64,000 nucleotides of DNA from Bacteroidota bacterium (GTDB lineage: Bacteria > Bacteroidota > Bacteroidia > Chitinophagales > Saprospiraceae): assembly GCA_029567325.1 (NCBI GenBank), contig JAKQLF010000243.1:1-64000 (forward strand). The letters are read 5' to 3'. Made by a program: the position numbers and the translations under genes. Below the pieces are notes generated by a model, which made no database searches, was not told the origin of the DNA, and saw only the letters and a program-made list of their open reading frames with translations. Below are positions 53,194-61,418 of this stretch, one piece after another; positions within the stretch are counted from its first letter, which is position 1, and each line of letters starts with the position of its first letter.

Positions 53194-55935
53194 ATGCAAG
53201 TCTTCAGATCATTTCTGCCACACCTCATGATCTTACTTCTATTCATTTCGTCGTGCAAGGAAGAAATTCCTGAAAGAAATCCACTGGATGTAGGTTCAGA
53301 GACACGACCTGAATTTTATCCCAAAATCGCACTTCCTGCCGATGCAGACACAACCAAAGACTATTGGAAAGGCATAGACTTACTTCCAAAACCTCCTGTA
53401 TTACCCTTGCCTGTTGCAGAAGAACAAAAACGATTCATACTTCCTGAAGGTTATGAGATGGAAGCTGTTCTCACAGAGCCCCAAATTGAGCAACCAGCCC
53501 AAGTTATCTTTGATGGAAACGGAAGGATGTACGTTTTGGAATTGCGAACTTATATGCTTACCGTCGATTCTGACAGCACACTTACACCCAAAAGTGTTAT
53601 TTCAAGATGGGAGGATTTGGACAAGGACGGAGTTTATGAAAAAGGTACTGATTTTGTATCTGGCCTCATCTTCCCAAGGTTTGTTTTACCTTATGGAGAA
53701 AATGCTGTCCTCACAATGGAGTCAAATCAAGACGTTGTTTACAAGTACATCGATACCAACAATGATGGAAAGGCCGACAAAAGAGAATTTTTTACGGATG
53801 ATTTTGGTAGATCCGGAAATGTGGAGCATCAGCAGGCATTTCTTTATTGGGGCATGGACAATTGGTTGTATAGTACGGTCAATCCATTCAGAATAAGAGA
53901 AACCAAAAAAGGAGTAGTAAGAGAACCTACGGGATCCAATATGGCGCAGTGGGGAATTACGCATGATGATGATGGAAAGTTGTGGTTCCAAGGTGGGTCC
54001 AATGGCGTACCTTCTTACTTCCAGTTTCCGATACATTATGGAGATTATGAAGTTAAAGATCAATTTGAAGAAGGTTTTGATGTTCCTTGGGGCGCTCCAA
54101 TTTTGATTGCTGACATGCAGGGTGGAATGGGGCAAATCAGACAACCCGATGGTTCTCTCAACAAAGTAACTGGCGCTTCTGGAAATGACATTTACCGAGG
54201 TGATCGTTTGCCGAAAACATTATATGGTCAATACTTTTACGGGGAACCTGTGGCAAGAATTGTGAGACAAGTAAATCCAGTCGTCAAAGAGGGGCTTACC
54301 ACTTTACAAAATGTATACCAATCACAGAAATCTGAGTTTTTGAAATCTACCGATCCTCTTTTCAGACCTGTAGATATGGCAACTGCTCCAGACGGCACGA
54401 TGTACATTTGTGACATGTATCACGGCATCATCCAAGAGGGACAATGGACAAAAGATGGCTCTTATCTGCGTACTAAAATTCAACAATATCAACTAGATAA
54501 GGTGATCAGGCTAGGTAGAATTTGGCGGTTGAAGCACAAAACCATTGCCAGAGATCAAACTGTGCCTAGGATGTATAGTCAAAAAACCAAGGATTTGATT
54601 CCTTATCTATCTCACCCAAATGGTTGGTGGAGGGATATGGCACAGCAAGTCATCGTACAAAGAGGAGATCAGTCTGTTGCAAAAACATTGGAGCAAATAA
54701 GCCTTGGAAGCGGTAACATCAATGCCAGGTTTCATGCTTTGTGGTGTTTGGAGGGTATTGGCAGTTTGCGCTCAGAAATCGTACGCAAACTATTGAAAGA
54801 CCCCAACCCTCGTATGAAAATCATGGCCATGTATGCTGGTGAATCGGTATATAAAAAAGGAGACATCAGCCTAGGTGCCGACTTTTTGAAATTGACACAA
54901 GATCAAAATGAAGAAGTGGTAATGCGGGCAATGATGACGGCTAGAGTATTGGAAATAACGGGTAAGGAAGCATCTGTAAAAATGGCTATGTCAAAATCAA
55001 AATCTGCGGGTATTCAACTGGTCGGTAGTCAAGTGCTCAACCCTCCTGTTGTTACCGCTTTTTTTGGGAGACAAGGAAAAAGATACGCCCCACAAGATTC
55101 TATCCTCATAGCAAAGGGTGCCAAAATTTATCAAGAATTGTGTGCTACTTGCCACGGCAAAAATGGGAAGGGAAATCCTGCAAGTGATGGGGTTCTGATG
55201 GCGCCTTCATTTGTATCATCCACGAGGATAAAGTGGCATCCTGATTATGTGGTAAAAACCATTTTACGCGGACTGAGTGGTGAATTACAAGGTGAAAAAT
55301 ATGCTGGAATCGTCATGGTACCGATGGCGGATAACAATGATGAATGGATAGCCGCTGTGTCATCTTACATTAGAGCAAATTTTGATAATGAAGCTTCTTT
55401 GGTAAGTCCCGATTATGTGGCAAAGTTGAGAAAAGAAACTGCTTCGCAAACTAAACCGTACACATTCAAAGAGTTGTATGCCACAACTCCTAAAATTATT
55501 CCTTATGAAAAATCTTGGAAGGCCAGTGCCAGTCATAGTGCACCAACGAGACCAGGTAGCAATGCGATGGCAGAGGGGGCTTTTAATTTTGAAGGATGGA
55601 CCAGCGGAACTGGGCAAACCAAAGGCATGTGGTTTCAAATAGATTTACCAAAACAAGAAACAATATCTCAGATTGAATTCAATTCGCAAGCTTTTCCAGT
55701 GGGTAAAGGAAGAGATACCAAATATATCCCTGCACAACCATATCAATATGTGCTAAAATCTTCTGTCGATGGCAAAGTTTGGAAAGATGTTTTGAAGAGC
55801 AAGTCTGAACGGTCTCCTACTGTCATGCAGTTTGATCCAATCAAAACAAAAATGCTTCGTGTTGAACTTACAGGTCCAGATACGGTGGCAGTAGCATCAT
55901 GGTCTATGGATGGATTGAAATTGTATGGAAAGTAA
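53194..55935 (+). CDS. Membrane-bound dehydrogenase (beta-propeller)-cytochrome c-discoidin lipoprotein
   Basis: 913 residues in four parts: lipoprotein signal (LPHLMILLLFISSCKE), a PVC-type propeller dehydrogenase-like domain (residues about 80-440; RFILPEGYEMEAVL, MATAPDGTMYICDMYHG), HEAT-like helices to about 600, one cytochrome c with CATCHGKNGKGNP, and an F5/8 type C (discoidin) domain at the end (SQIEFNSQAF ... SVDGKVWKDV). It is probably an outer-surface oxidoreductase on sugars or polysaccharides, passing electrons to haem. ATG 53194 starts the lipoprotein signal; TTG 53152 only adds polar residues. Confidence 0.85.
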   Translation: MQVFRSFLPHLMILLLFISSCKEEIPERNPLDVGSETRPEFYPKIALPADADTTKDYWKGIDLLPKPPVLPLPVAEEQKRFILPEGYEMEAVLTEPQIEQPAQVIFDGNGRMYVLELRTYMLTVDSDSTLTPKSVISRWEDLDKDGVYEKGTDFVSGLIFPRFVLPYGENAVLTMESNQDVVYKYIDTNNDGKADKREFFTDDFGRSGNVEHQQAFLYWGMDNWLYSTVNPFRIRETKKGVVREPTGSNMAQWGITHDDDGKLWFQGGSNGVPSYFQFPIHYGDYEVKDQFEEGFDVPWGAPILIADMQGGMGQIRQPDGSLNKVTGASGNDIYRGDRLPKTLYGQYFYGEPVARIVRQVNPVVKEGLTTLQNVYQSQKSEFLKSTDPLFRPVDMATAPDGTMYICDMYHGIIQEGQWTKDGSYLRTKIQQYQLDKVIRLGRIWRLKHKTIARDQTVPRMYSQKTKDLIPYLSHPNGWWRDMAQQVIVQRGDQSVAKTLEQISLGSGNINARFHALWCLEGIGSLRSEIVRKLLKDPNPRMKIMAMYAGESVYKKGDISLGADFLKLTQDQNEEVVMRAMMTARVLEITGKEASVKMAMSKSKSAGIQLVGSQVLNPPVVTAFFGRQGKRYAPQDSILIAKGAKIYQELCATCHGKNGKGNPASDGVLMAPSFVSSTRIKWHPDYVVKTILRGLSGELQGEKYAGIVMVPMADNNDEWIAAVSSYIRANFDNEASLVSPDYVAKLRKETASQTKPYTFKELYATTPKIIPYEKSWKASASHSAPTRPGSNAMAEGAFNFEGWTSGTGQTKGMWFQIDLPKQETISQIEFNSQAFPVGKGRDTKYIPAQPYQYVLKSSVDGKVWKDVLKSKSERSPTVMQFDPIKTKMLRVELTGPDTVAVASWSMDGLKLYGK

Positions 55936-55962
55936 TGTAAGGGGTGCCAATTTTATCATTCC

Positions 55963-56153
55963 CAGCCAAAACTATCAAATAAATGTCAATTTTGGCTGCA
56001 TATATTACATTTAGCAGCCAAAACTATTAAAATACTGTCAATTTTGGCTGTAAAAATATATTTATATAGCCAAAACTATAACTAATTGATTGGTTTTGGC
56101 TGCAAATATTGCTTTTATCAGCCAAAACATATACTTTTGCATTAAATTGGCTG
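55963..56153 (+). repeat. Array of four 36-bp inverted-repeat units, period about 52 bp
   Basis: Units at 55963-55998, 56015-56050, 56067-56102 and 56119-56153 each begin (C/T)AGCCAAAAC and end TTGGCTG, so every unit is a dyad with an AT-rich, variable middle. The gaps between units are 16-17 bases of unrelated AT-rich sequence. The fourth unit contains the -7 box of the ATPase gene, and its right arm lies between the box and the start codon. Two turns of helix per gap and five per period suit cooperative binding of a regulator. This is not CRISPR: the spacers are too short and the repeats too divergent. Confidence 0.85.
56109..56139 (+). promoter_or_regulatory. Promoter of the ATPase gene (TTG-N20-TACTTTTG), inside the repeat array
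   Basis: TTG at 56109 and TACTTTTG at 56132 are 20 bases apart. The -7 box falls inside the fourth repeat unit, so anything bound to the array would block or help polymerase. Confidence 0.65.
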
Positions 56154-56155
56154 TG

Positions 56156-57589
56156 ATGAAAAGTAAAAGATTGGTTTACGGGCGACAAAGAGAAATTTCG
56201 AAACTGGAAGAGATTGTCAAAAGTGAAAAATCTGAATTCGTTGCTATATATGGCAGAAGACGGGTAGGCAAAACGTTTCTCATCAAAGAGTATTTTGATT
56301 ACACATTTGATTTCCACATTACTGGCTTGGCAAATGCAGACACCGGTCAACAGCTATTCAACTTTGATACAACCATCAATACGCAATCCAATTTGGTCTT
56401 TAATGAACCCTCTGAAAACTGGTTGATTGCATTTCAAAGGTTGATAGAACATCTTGAATTAAAAAAGGAAGCTGGAAAGAAAATAATATTCATTGACGAG
56501 TTGCCATGGTTTGACACTCGAGCTTCGGACTTTATGATGGCTTTAGAGCATTTTTGGAATGGGTGGGCAACCAATAGAAGAGACATCGTATTGATCGTAT
56601 GTGGGTCAGCTGCCTCTTGGATGATCAATGAACTGATCAACAATACGGGTGGCTTACACAATCGAGTGACTCAAAAAATGAAAATTCAAGCATTTACTTT
56701 AAAAGAAGCCGAGGAAATGCTGAAAGCAAAAAACGAAGCATTTGATCGATATCAAATATTGAAGTTGTATATGGCATTAGGAGGCATACCATATTATTTG
56801 GAGGCCGTGAGACCTGGTTTGAGTGCGACTCAAAACATCCAAGAATTGTGCTTTGACAAATCAGGTTTATTGCGCAACGAGTTTGGCAATCTTTATCGTT
56901 CATTATTCAAAAAACATGAACTTTATGAGCAATTGGTTGAAGCACTTTCCACAAAAATAACGGGCTTAAATCGTAGAGAAATTATTTCCATTTCAAAAAT
57001 GAAATCGGGTGGTACACTTACAAAAATTCTAGGCGATTTAGAGGAAAGCGGATTCATCAGTTCATATCCTGCATACAGCGGAAATCAAAAAGATATGATC
57101 TACCGATTGTCTGACTATTACACCTTTTTCTATTTCAAATTCCTCAAAAAAAATAGCGCTCAAAGCGAAAATTTTTGGATTAACATGGCCGATAGCCCTG
57201 AAGTCAGAGCATGGCAAGGATTCACCTTTGAGCAAGTCTGTCTGGATCATGTATCGCAAATCAAAGTAGCCTTGGGCATTAGTGGTATACAAACTTATGA
57301 AGCGTCTTGGAGGGGTAAATCTGATGATAGATCGGCACAAATTGATTTATTGATAGACAGAAAAGATCAAGTAATCAATCTTTGCGAATGCAAGTTTTCA
57401 TTGGGAAATTATACCATCACTAAGGAATATTCAGAAAAAATCAAATCCAAAATAACAACCTTCAAAGAGGTTACAAAAACAAAAAAAGCTGTTTTCTTTA
57501 CTATGATTACCACCTATGGGGTCAATCGCAACAATTACTCAGATGTACTGGTCCAGAATGACATCACCATGGATGCACTCTTTGAGTAG
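56156..57589 (+). CDS. AAA-type ATPase with C-terminal DUF234-like PD-(D/E)XK domain
   Basis: 477 residues. The ATPase part has Walker A in IYGRRRVGKTFLIKEYF and Walker B in KIIFIDELPWFD, then a sensor-like VCGSAASWM. A winged-helix segment follows (GLNRREIISISKMKSGGTLTKIL). The C-terminal ~130 residues carry the nuclease-like pattern QIDLLIDRKDQVINLCECKF, i.e. D-x(n)-E-x-K of PD-(D/E)XK enzymes, as in DUF234 proteins. These STAND-like ATPases are common and poorly understood in archaea and Bacteroidota. ATG 56156 gives the family start (RLVYGRQREI). It stands alone, expressed from the repeat array. Confidence 0.88.
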   Translation: MKSKRLVYGRQREISKLEEIVKSEKSEFVAIYGRRRVGKTFLIKEYFDYTFDFHITGLANADTGQQLFNFDTTINTQSNLVFNEPSENWLIAFQRLIEHLELKKEAGKKIIFIDELPWFDTRASDFMMALEHFWNGWATNRRDIVLIVCGSAASWMINELINNTGGLHNRVTQKMKIQAFTLKEAEEMLKAKNEAFDRYQILKLYMALGGIPYYLEAVRPGLSATQNIQELCFDKSGLLRNEFGNLYRSLFKKHELYEQLVEALSTKITGLNRREIISISKMKSGGTLTKILGDLEESGFISSYPAYSGNQKDMIYRLSDYYTFFYFKFLKKNSAQSENFWINMADSPEVRAWQGFTFEQVCLDHVSQIKVALGISGIQTYEASWRGKSDDRSAQIDLLIDRKDQVINLCECKFSLGNYTITKEYSEKIKSKITTFKEVTKTKKAVFFTMITTYGVNRNNYSDVLVQNDITMDALFE

Positions 57590-57615
57590 AATTTGAAAAA
57601 AGTTGACTGTTTTGA

Positions 57616-58575
57616 CTACAGAAACCTAGGATTATAAATAATTTTTGGAGGCAGGTTTTTGCCAAAAAGTGGCTCGAGTCTGATTTTCATCATGAAATCA
57701 TGCGTTCCTTCATTCACCGTTTTGAGCGCAGACAAACCAGTTTCATAACTGTAGTATAAGCTAAACTTTTCGGTGAGGTGATAACCCATTGTAAAAGCAA
57801 GGGCGTCGATGGTTGTAGAATTATATCCACGGAGTAACAATCCGCCAAAAGTTCTGGCTTTGTATTTAGCCATCACTCCTACATCGGTTTGTAGCACACG
57901 CAAATTGGTTCTAAAACCCAAATTGGGCATGAGCACGATGTCTTCATTCAGCTGATAATCATATCTTACCAAACCATTGACCGTTCTGTCAAATTGAAAT
58001 TTACCTTTAGCCAAGCTTTGTTGAGGGCTAACCAAATCAGAAAACGAGAGCGCAGCCGTAATTACATTATTGGTAAACGCGGCGCTTACTTCCCAATTGA
58101 CTCCAAAACTATTTACGATTGTATTTTCTAATGTTGGGTCATTGTGATTGATGGCGCCATCATCATAATTGCCATCCGGGGTAATGATGCGAGACCCATC
58201 TAAAGAAATCTGATTGAATCCAAGTCTTCCTCCTACAGACAAAAGACCACCAAAACCAGGAGTGACATAATTGTAAGATGCTCTGAGTTGGTTGATGCGT
58301 AAATTACCTGCCCGATGTGTGAAAAGATCTGCACCTATTGCTCCTGTCCAGGCATACATGGGCATATTTGCACCGATGTATTGGGTAGAAGGACCTTGTC
58401 CAATCCCTGTCCACTGACTTCTCACCTGACCAACAATAGACAATCTTCTTTCCATTCCACCCATTGCAGCATGTTCGATATACGGGTTGAAAATGGCCAA
58501 AGAAGTTTGTGGCCCTTGTTGCGCAAAAGTGGCTATGGTGTAAACGAGCAAACCAAGTGTAAGAAATTGCTTCAT
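57616..58575 (-). CDS. PorP/SprF family type IX secretion membrane protein
   Basis: A 319-residue outer-membrane beta-barrel-like protein with a signal peptide (LTLGLLVYTIATFAQQ) and the family start FNPYIEHAAMGGMERRLSIVGQVRSQWTGI, ending in FSLYYSYETGLSALKTVNEGTHDFMMKIRL. SprF/PorP proteins help T9SS substrates with type B C-terminal domains reach the surface and are often encoded next to a specific cargo. No cargo is adjacent; the type B protein at 16.6 kb is a candidate only by class. ATG 58575 was chosen because it begins the signal peptide and lies after a TATTTTTG box. Confidence 0.88.
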   Translation of the reverse strand: MKQFLTLGLLVYTIATFAQQGPQTSLAIFNPYIEHAAMGGMERRLSIVGQVRSQWTGIGQGPSTQYIGANMPMYAWTGAIGADLFTHRAGNLRINQLRASYNYVTPGFGGLLSVGGRLGFNQISLDGSRIITPDGNYDDGAINHNDPTLENTIVNSFGVNWEVSAAFTNNVITAALSFSDLVSPQQSLAKGKFQFDRTVNGLVRYDYQLNEDIVLMPNLGFRTNLRVLQTDVGVMAKYKARTFGGLLLRGYNSTTIDALAFTMGYHLTEKFSLYYSYETGLSALKTVNEGTHDFMMKIRLEPLFGKNLPPKIIYNPRFL

Positions 58576-58613
58576 ATATATTGTAAAACCTGCCTTGACA
58601 CACAGTTGTTCTT

Positions 58614-58621
58614 CAAAAATA
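58614..58621 (-). promoter_or_regulatory. -7 box (TATTTTTG) for the PorP/SprF gene
   Basis: Reads TATTTTTG on the minus strand and overlaps the first codons of the longest ORF (start 58626), so the start at 58575 is preferred. Confidence 0.45.
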
Positions 58622-58705
58622 GCCATTTTTAGGACAACAGTGTAAATTAATTGAATTTATCTCTTTCTGATAAGCAGGAAAAATGAGCAAATAAATTCAG
58701 AAAGG

Positions 58706-59800
58706 CTAAATCAACATCAAAGCATTCATTTTTTGGTGCTCTGCGATTGCTAGCTCTATGAGTTTGGTAACCAACTGTTGATAAGGTAGTCCAGCAGCTT
58801 CCCACATTTTGGGATACATACTGACTTTGGTAAAACCAGGCAGGGTATTGACTTCATTGACGATGATGTGATCATTAGACAATAAAAACATATCTACTCT
58901 TGTCAGTCCGCGGCACTCGAGCAGTCTGTAAGTTTCTATAGCGGTATTTCTGGCTTTCTCTGTTTGAGCCGGAGTAAGCTGAGCAGGAATGGCCAATTTG
59001 GCGCCATCTTCATCCACGTATTTATTTTCAAAGGAATACCAAGCAGATTTGGGAAGGATTTCGCCAATGACAGATGCCTCAATGATTTCATTTCCCATCA
59101 CTGCGCATTCTATTTCCCTGCCTGTGACTTTTTCCTCTACCAAAACTTTGGTGTCATAGCTGAAGCCAACCTCAACCGCTTGATTATAAGCATTTTCATC
59201 CGCAACAAAAGATACCCCAACAGAACTTCCAAGATTGGCAGGTTTGACAAACAATTCTTTTCCCAACTTAGCGCTTACCTCTTCATAATTCATGTCCTCA
59301 TTGTAGGCTTTGCGCAAAGTCACAAAATCAGCAACCCCAATGCCAGCATCTCTCAAAATGCGTTTTACGATGTCCTTATCCATACCGACTGATGAACCTA
59401 GGATGCCACATCCTACACAAGCAATATTTGCCAATTTTGCAAACCCTTGTATAGAGCCATCTTCACCAAAATTGCCATGTAACACCGGATATAAAACATC
59501 AATTTTGGCAATTACTTCACCACTTCCAGTGTCTATCAATCGACGATCATCAGCATTTTGAGAAAGCGACACTTGGGTCTTTTCGCCAATATAGTTGACC
59601 GTTTTTGGATCATCTCCATTTTCCAAAAGCATGCCATCCTTGCAAAAATGCCAAACTCCTGCCCTATTGATGTAGATGAGAAAGACATCAAATCGATCTT
59701 TATCTATGGCACTAAAAATATTTTTAGCTGAAAGAATGGATATATTGTGTTCTGGTGATTTACCACCAAATAAAAGTCCCACCGTCGTTTTGTTGCTCAT
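58706..59800 (-). CDS. ddl: D-alanine--D-alanine ligase
   Basis: A 364-residue ATP-grasp enzyme that makes D-Ala-D-Ala for peptidoglycan. The N-terminal LLFGGKSPEHNISILSAKNI, VLHGNFGEDGSIQGF, VKPANLGSSVGVSF, REIECAVMG and the C-terminal VNEVNTLPGFTKVSMYPKMWE are all present. I start it at ATG 59800 rather than 59818, which falls in a TACATTTG box. Confidence 0.95.
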   Translation of the reverse strand: MSNKTTVGLLFGGKSPEHNISILSAKNIFSAIDKDRFDVFLIYINRAGVWHFCKDGMLLENGDDPKTVNYIGEKTQVSLSQNADDRRLIDTGSGEVIAKIDVLYPVLHGNFGEDGSIQGFAKLANIACVGCGILGSSVGMDKDIVKRILRDAGIGVADFVTLRKAYNEDMNYEEVSAKLGKELFVKPANLGSSVGVSFVADENAYNQAVEVGFSYDTKVLVEEKVTGREIECAVMGNEIIEASVIGEILPKSAWYSFENKYVDEDGAKLAIPAQLTPAQTEKARNTAIETYRLLECRGLTRVDMFLLSNDHIIVNEVNTLPGFTKVSMYPKMWEAAGLPYQQLVTKLIELAIAEHQKMNALMLI

Positions 59801-59815
59801 ACTTGATATTTGGAA

Positions 59816-59823
59816 CAAATGTA
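59816..59823 (-). promoter_or_regulatory. -7 box (TACATTTG) for ddl
   Basis: Reads TACATTTG on the minus strand; predicted leader is about 10 bases to ATG 59800. Confidence 0.5.
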
Positions 59824-59984
59824 AAAAATATGTGATATATAAATCTAATTAGTTTCTGCGGTAATTCCAAAACTAGATATTATACGTTTATTAAGCTTCG
59901 TTCTAAAGTAAATCATGGAACATTTAATTATTACATTAGCTTCAAAATGTAGCTGAAAATCATCTTAAAAAATTTAATTATTTT

Positions 59985-60608
59985 ATGCAAAAGAATGACA
60001 TAAATACCATCATTTTTGATCTGGGAGGCGTACTTGTCGACTGGAATCCGAAATACCTTTTCGATGAAAATTATTTTGAAAGCGAAGAAAAAAGAAATTA
60101 CTTTTTCGACCATATCTGCACTCCGGATTGGAACGAGGAGCAAGATGCCGGGAGATCAATTGTCGATGCCACTCAATTATTAGTTGCACAACATCCTGAA
60201 TGGGAAGGACCAATCAGAGATTTCTATGGTCGCTGGGTGGAAATGTTGGGTGGTCCAATTTTGGATACTGTTGAAATTCTAAAATCGATAAAGAATACTG
60301 GAAAATATCGCACTTATGCTTTGACAAATTGGCAAGCAGGATTGTTTGATATAGCTTTGTGTCGATACGATTTTCTCCATTGGTTTGATGGTCGCGTAGT
60401 AAGTGGAGTTGAGAAGACCAGGAAGCCATTTCCCGAATTTTACCAGATTTTACTCGATCGATATGGGGTAGATCCACGAGAGGCCATTTTCATTGATGAT
60501 AATTTTAGAAATATTCAAGCAGCTCTAGCACTGGGAATCGATAGTATTCATTTTCAATCACCGCAGCAATTGTCTTTGGCGCTTATGGAAAGAAACATCT
60601 CGCTATAA
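59985..60608 (+). CDS. HAD-superfamily phosphatase (YihX/HAD-IA type)
   Basis: A 207-residue HAD hydrolase: motif I FDLGGVLVDWN (nucleophile Asp), a helical cap (residues about 20-85), motif II in ALTNW, motif III Lys in VEKTRKPFPEFY, motif IV FIDDNFRNI. This variant-3 group includes sugar-phosphate phosphatases such as YihX. Physiological substrate unknown. It is a monocistronic-looking gene, 55 bases before a small hypothetical ORF. Confidence 0.87.
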   Translation: MQKNDINTIIFDLGGVLVDWNPKYLFDENYFESEEKRNYFFDHICTPDWNEEQDAGRSIVDATQLLVAQHPEWEGPIRDFYGRWVEMLGGPILDTVEILKSIKNTGKYRTYALTNWQAGLFDIALCRYDFLHWFDGRVVSGVEKTRKPFPEFYQILLDRYGVDPREAIFIDDNFRNIQAALALGIDSIHFQSPQQLSLALMERNISL

Positions 60609-60662
60609 TTCGGCCAATCAATTAAGTAAATAAGAAAGTCGTGCATTCCAAAACTAAAATCA

Positions 60663-60899
60663 ATGATGACAGAAGCTCAAGTCAAATTTCTTGAATTAAT
60701 TAAAACCTGTTTTGAGCAACAGTCCAAGGCGTCACTCATTCTAGATATCAATGGATTAGAAAAAATACAAGGATTGATATCTGTAATTGAGGAAGATAAG
60801 TCCAATGTGCTTATAAAAATGGACAATGGCTTTACTTTTTCTTTAAATCAAGTGATTGCAATCAATGGGTATTTTGATCCATTGTATTCGATGTGTTGA
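60663..60899 (+). CDS. Small protein of unknown function (78 aa)
   Basis: No recognisable family. The N-terminal half is helical (QVKFLELIKTCFEQQ), the second half alternates strands (NGLEKIQGLISVIEED, NVLIKMDNGFTFSLNQVIAING) in a way that suggests a small SH3-like barrel. The ATG at 60663 or 60666 gives a clean start. It lies between the HAD gene and the YCII gene; co-transcription with HAD is possible. Confidence 0.6.
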   Translation: MMTEAQVKFLELIKTCFEQQSKASLILDINGLEKIQGLISVIEEDKSNVLIKMDNGFTFSLNQVIAINGYFDPLYSMC

Positions 60900-61012
60900 A
60901 TGAAATGAATCTTATGGGATAGAAAATAAATTTTTCAAAAAAAATATTTTCCTTGTCCAATCTTAAAAACCCATTCGTCATAGGTTTTTAAAACTAAATA
61001 AATTAAAAGAAA

Positions 61013-61354
61013 ATGAAAGATTTTTTATTTGTATTCAGATCAGAAAAACGCACAGGTCCTATGCCCTCACCAGAAGAAATGCAAGCCAGTATGCAAAAGT
61101 GGATGGATTGGTTGGGCAATATTGCTGCTCAAAATCATCTGACCAGTGCAGGAAATGCATTGTTACCTCATGGCAAAGTTTTACAAGCAAGTGGAATGGT
61201 TACGGATGGACCTTACACAGAAATTAAAGAAACGATTGGTGGATATAGCATTGTGAAAGCGGAATCATTGGATGAGGCTGTAAGCCTTGCTAATGGCTGC
61301 CCAATATTTGCAGTTGGTGGAAATGTTGAAGTACGAGAAATTGTTGGAATGTAA
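61013..61354 (+). CDS. YCII (DGPF) domain protein, partner of the downstream ECF sigma factor
   Basis: A 113-residue YCII-related protein with the DGPF-type motif TDGPYTEIKETIGGY and a conserved N-terminal half (FLFVFRSEKRT, MQKWMDWLGNI). DGPF proteins form small ferredoxin-like dimers and are characteristically encoded beside ECF42 sigma factors; their job is unknown, perhaps small-molecule sensing or detoxification. The sigma gene starts 64 bases downstream behind a hairpin. Confidence 0.85.
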   Translation: MKDFLFVFRSEKRTGPMPSPEEMQASMQKWMDWLGNIAAQNHLTSAGNALLPHGKVLQASGMVTDGPYTEIKETIGGYSIVKAESLDEAVSLANGCPIFAVGGNVEVREIVGM

Positions 61355-61360
61355 ATAAAA

Positions 61361-61397
61361 AGGCTTGGACCCGCCAATAAAAAGGTGGGCCAAGCCT
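61361..61397 (+). terminator. Strong hairpin between the YCII and sigma genes (attenuator-like)
   Basis: AGGCTTGG-A-CCCGCC pairs with GGTGGG-CCAAGCCT (14 pairs, one bulge, 8-base loop). Only two T follow, so it may attenuate, process or stabilise the transcript rather than fully terminate it. Confidence 0.6.
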
Positions 61398-61418
61398 CCT
61401 TAAAATTCTAACTCTAAA

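Noticed and set aside
55963-56153. CRISPR array
   Set aside because: Units are palindromic with variable middles, spacers are only 16-17 bases and AT-rich, and no cas gene is in the window. A promoter box lies inside the last unit.
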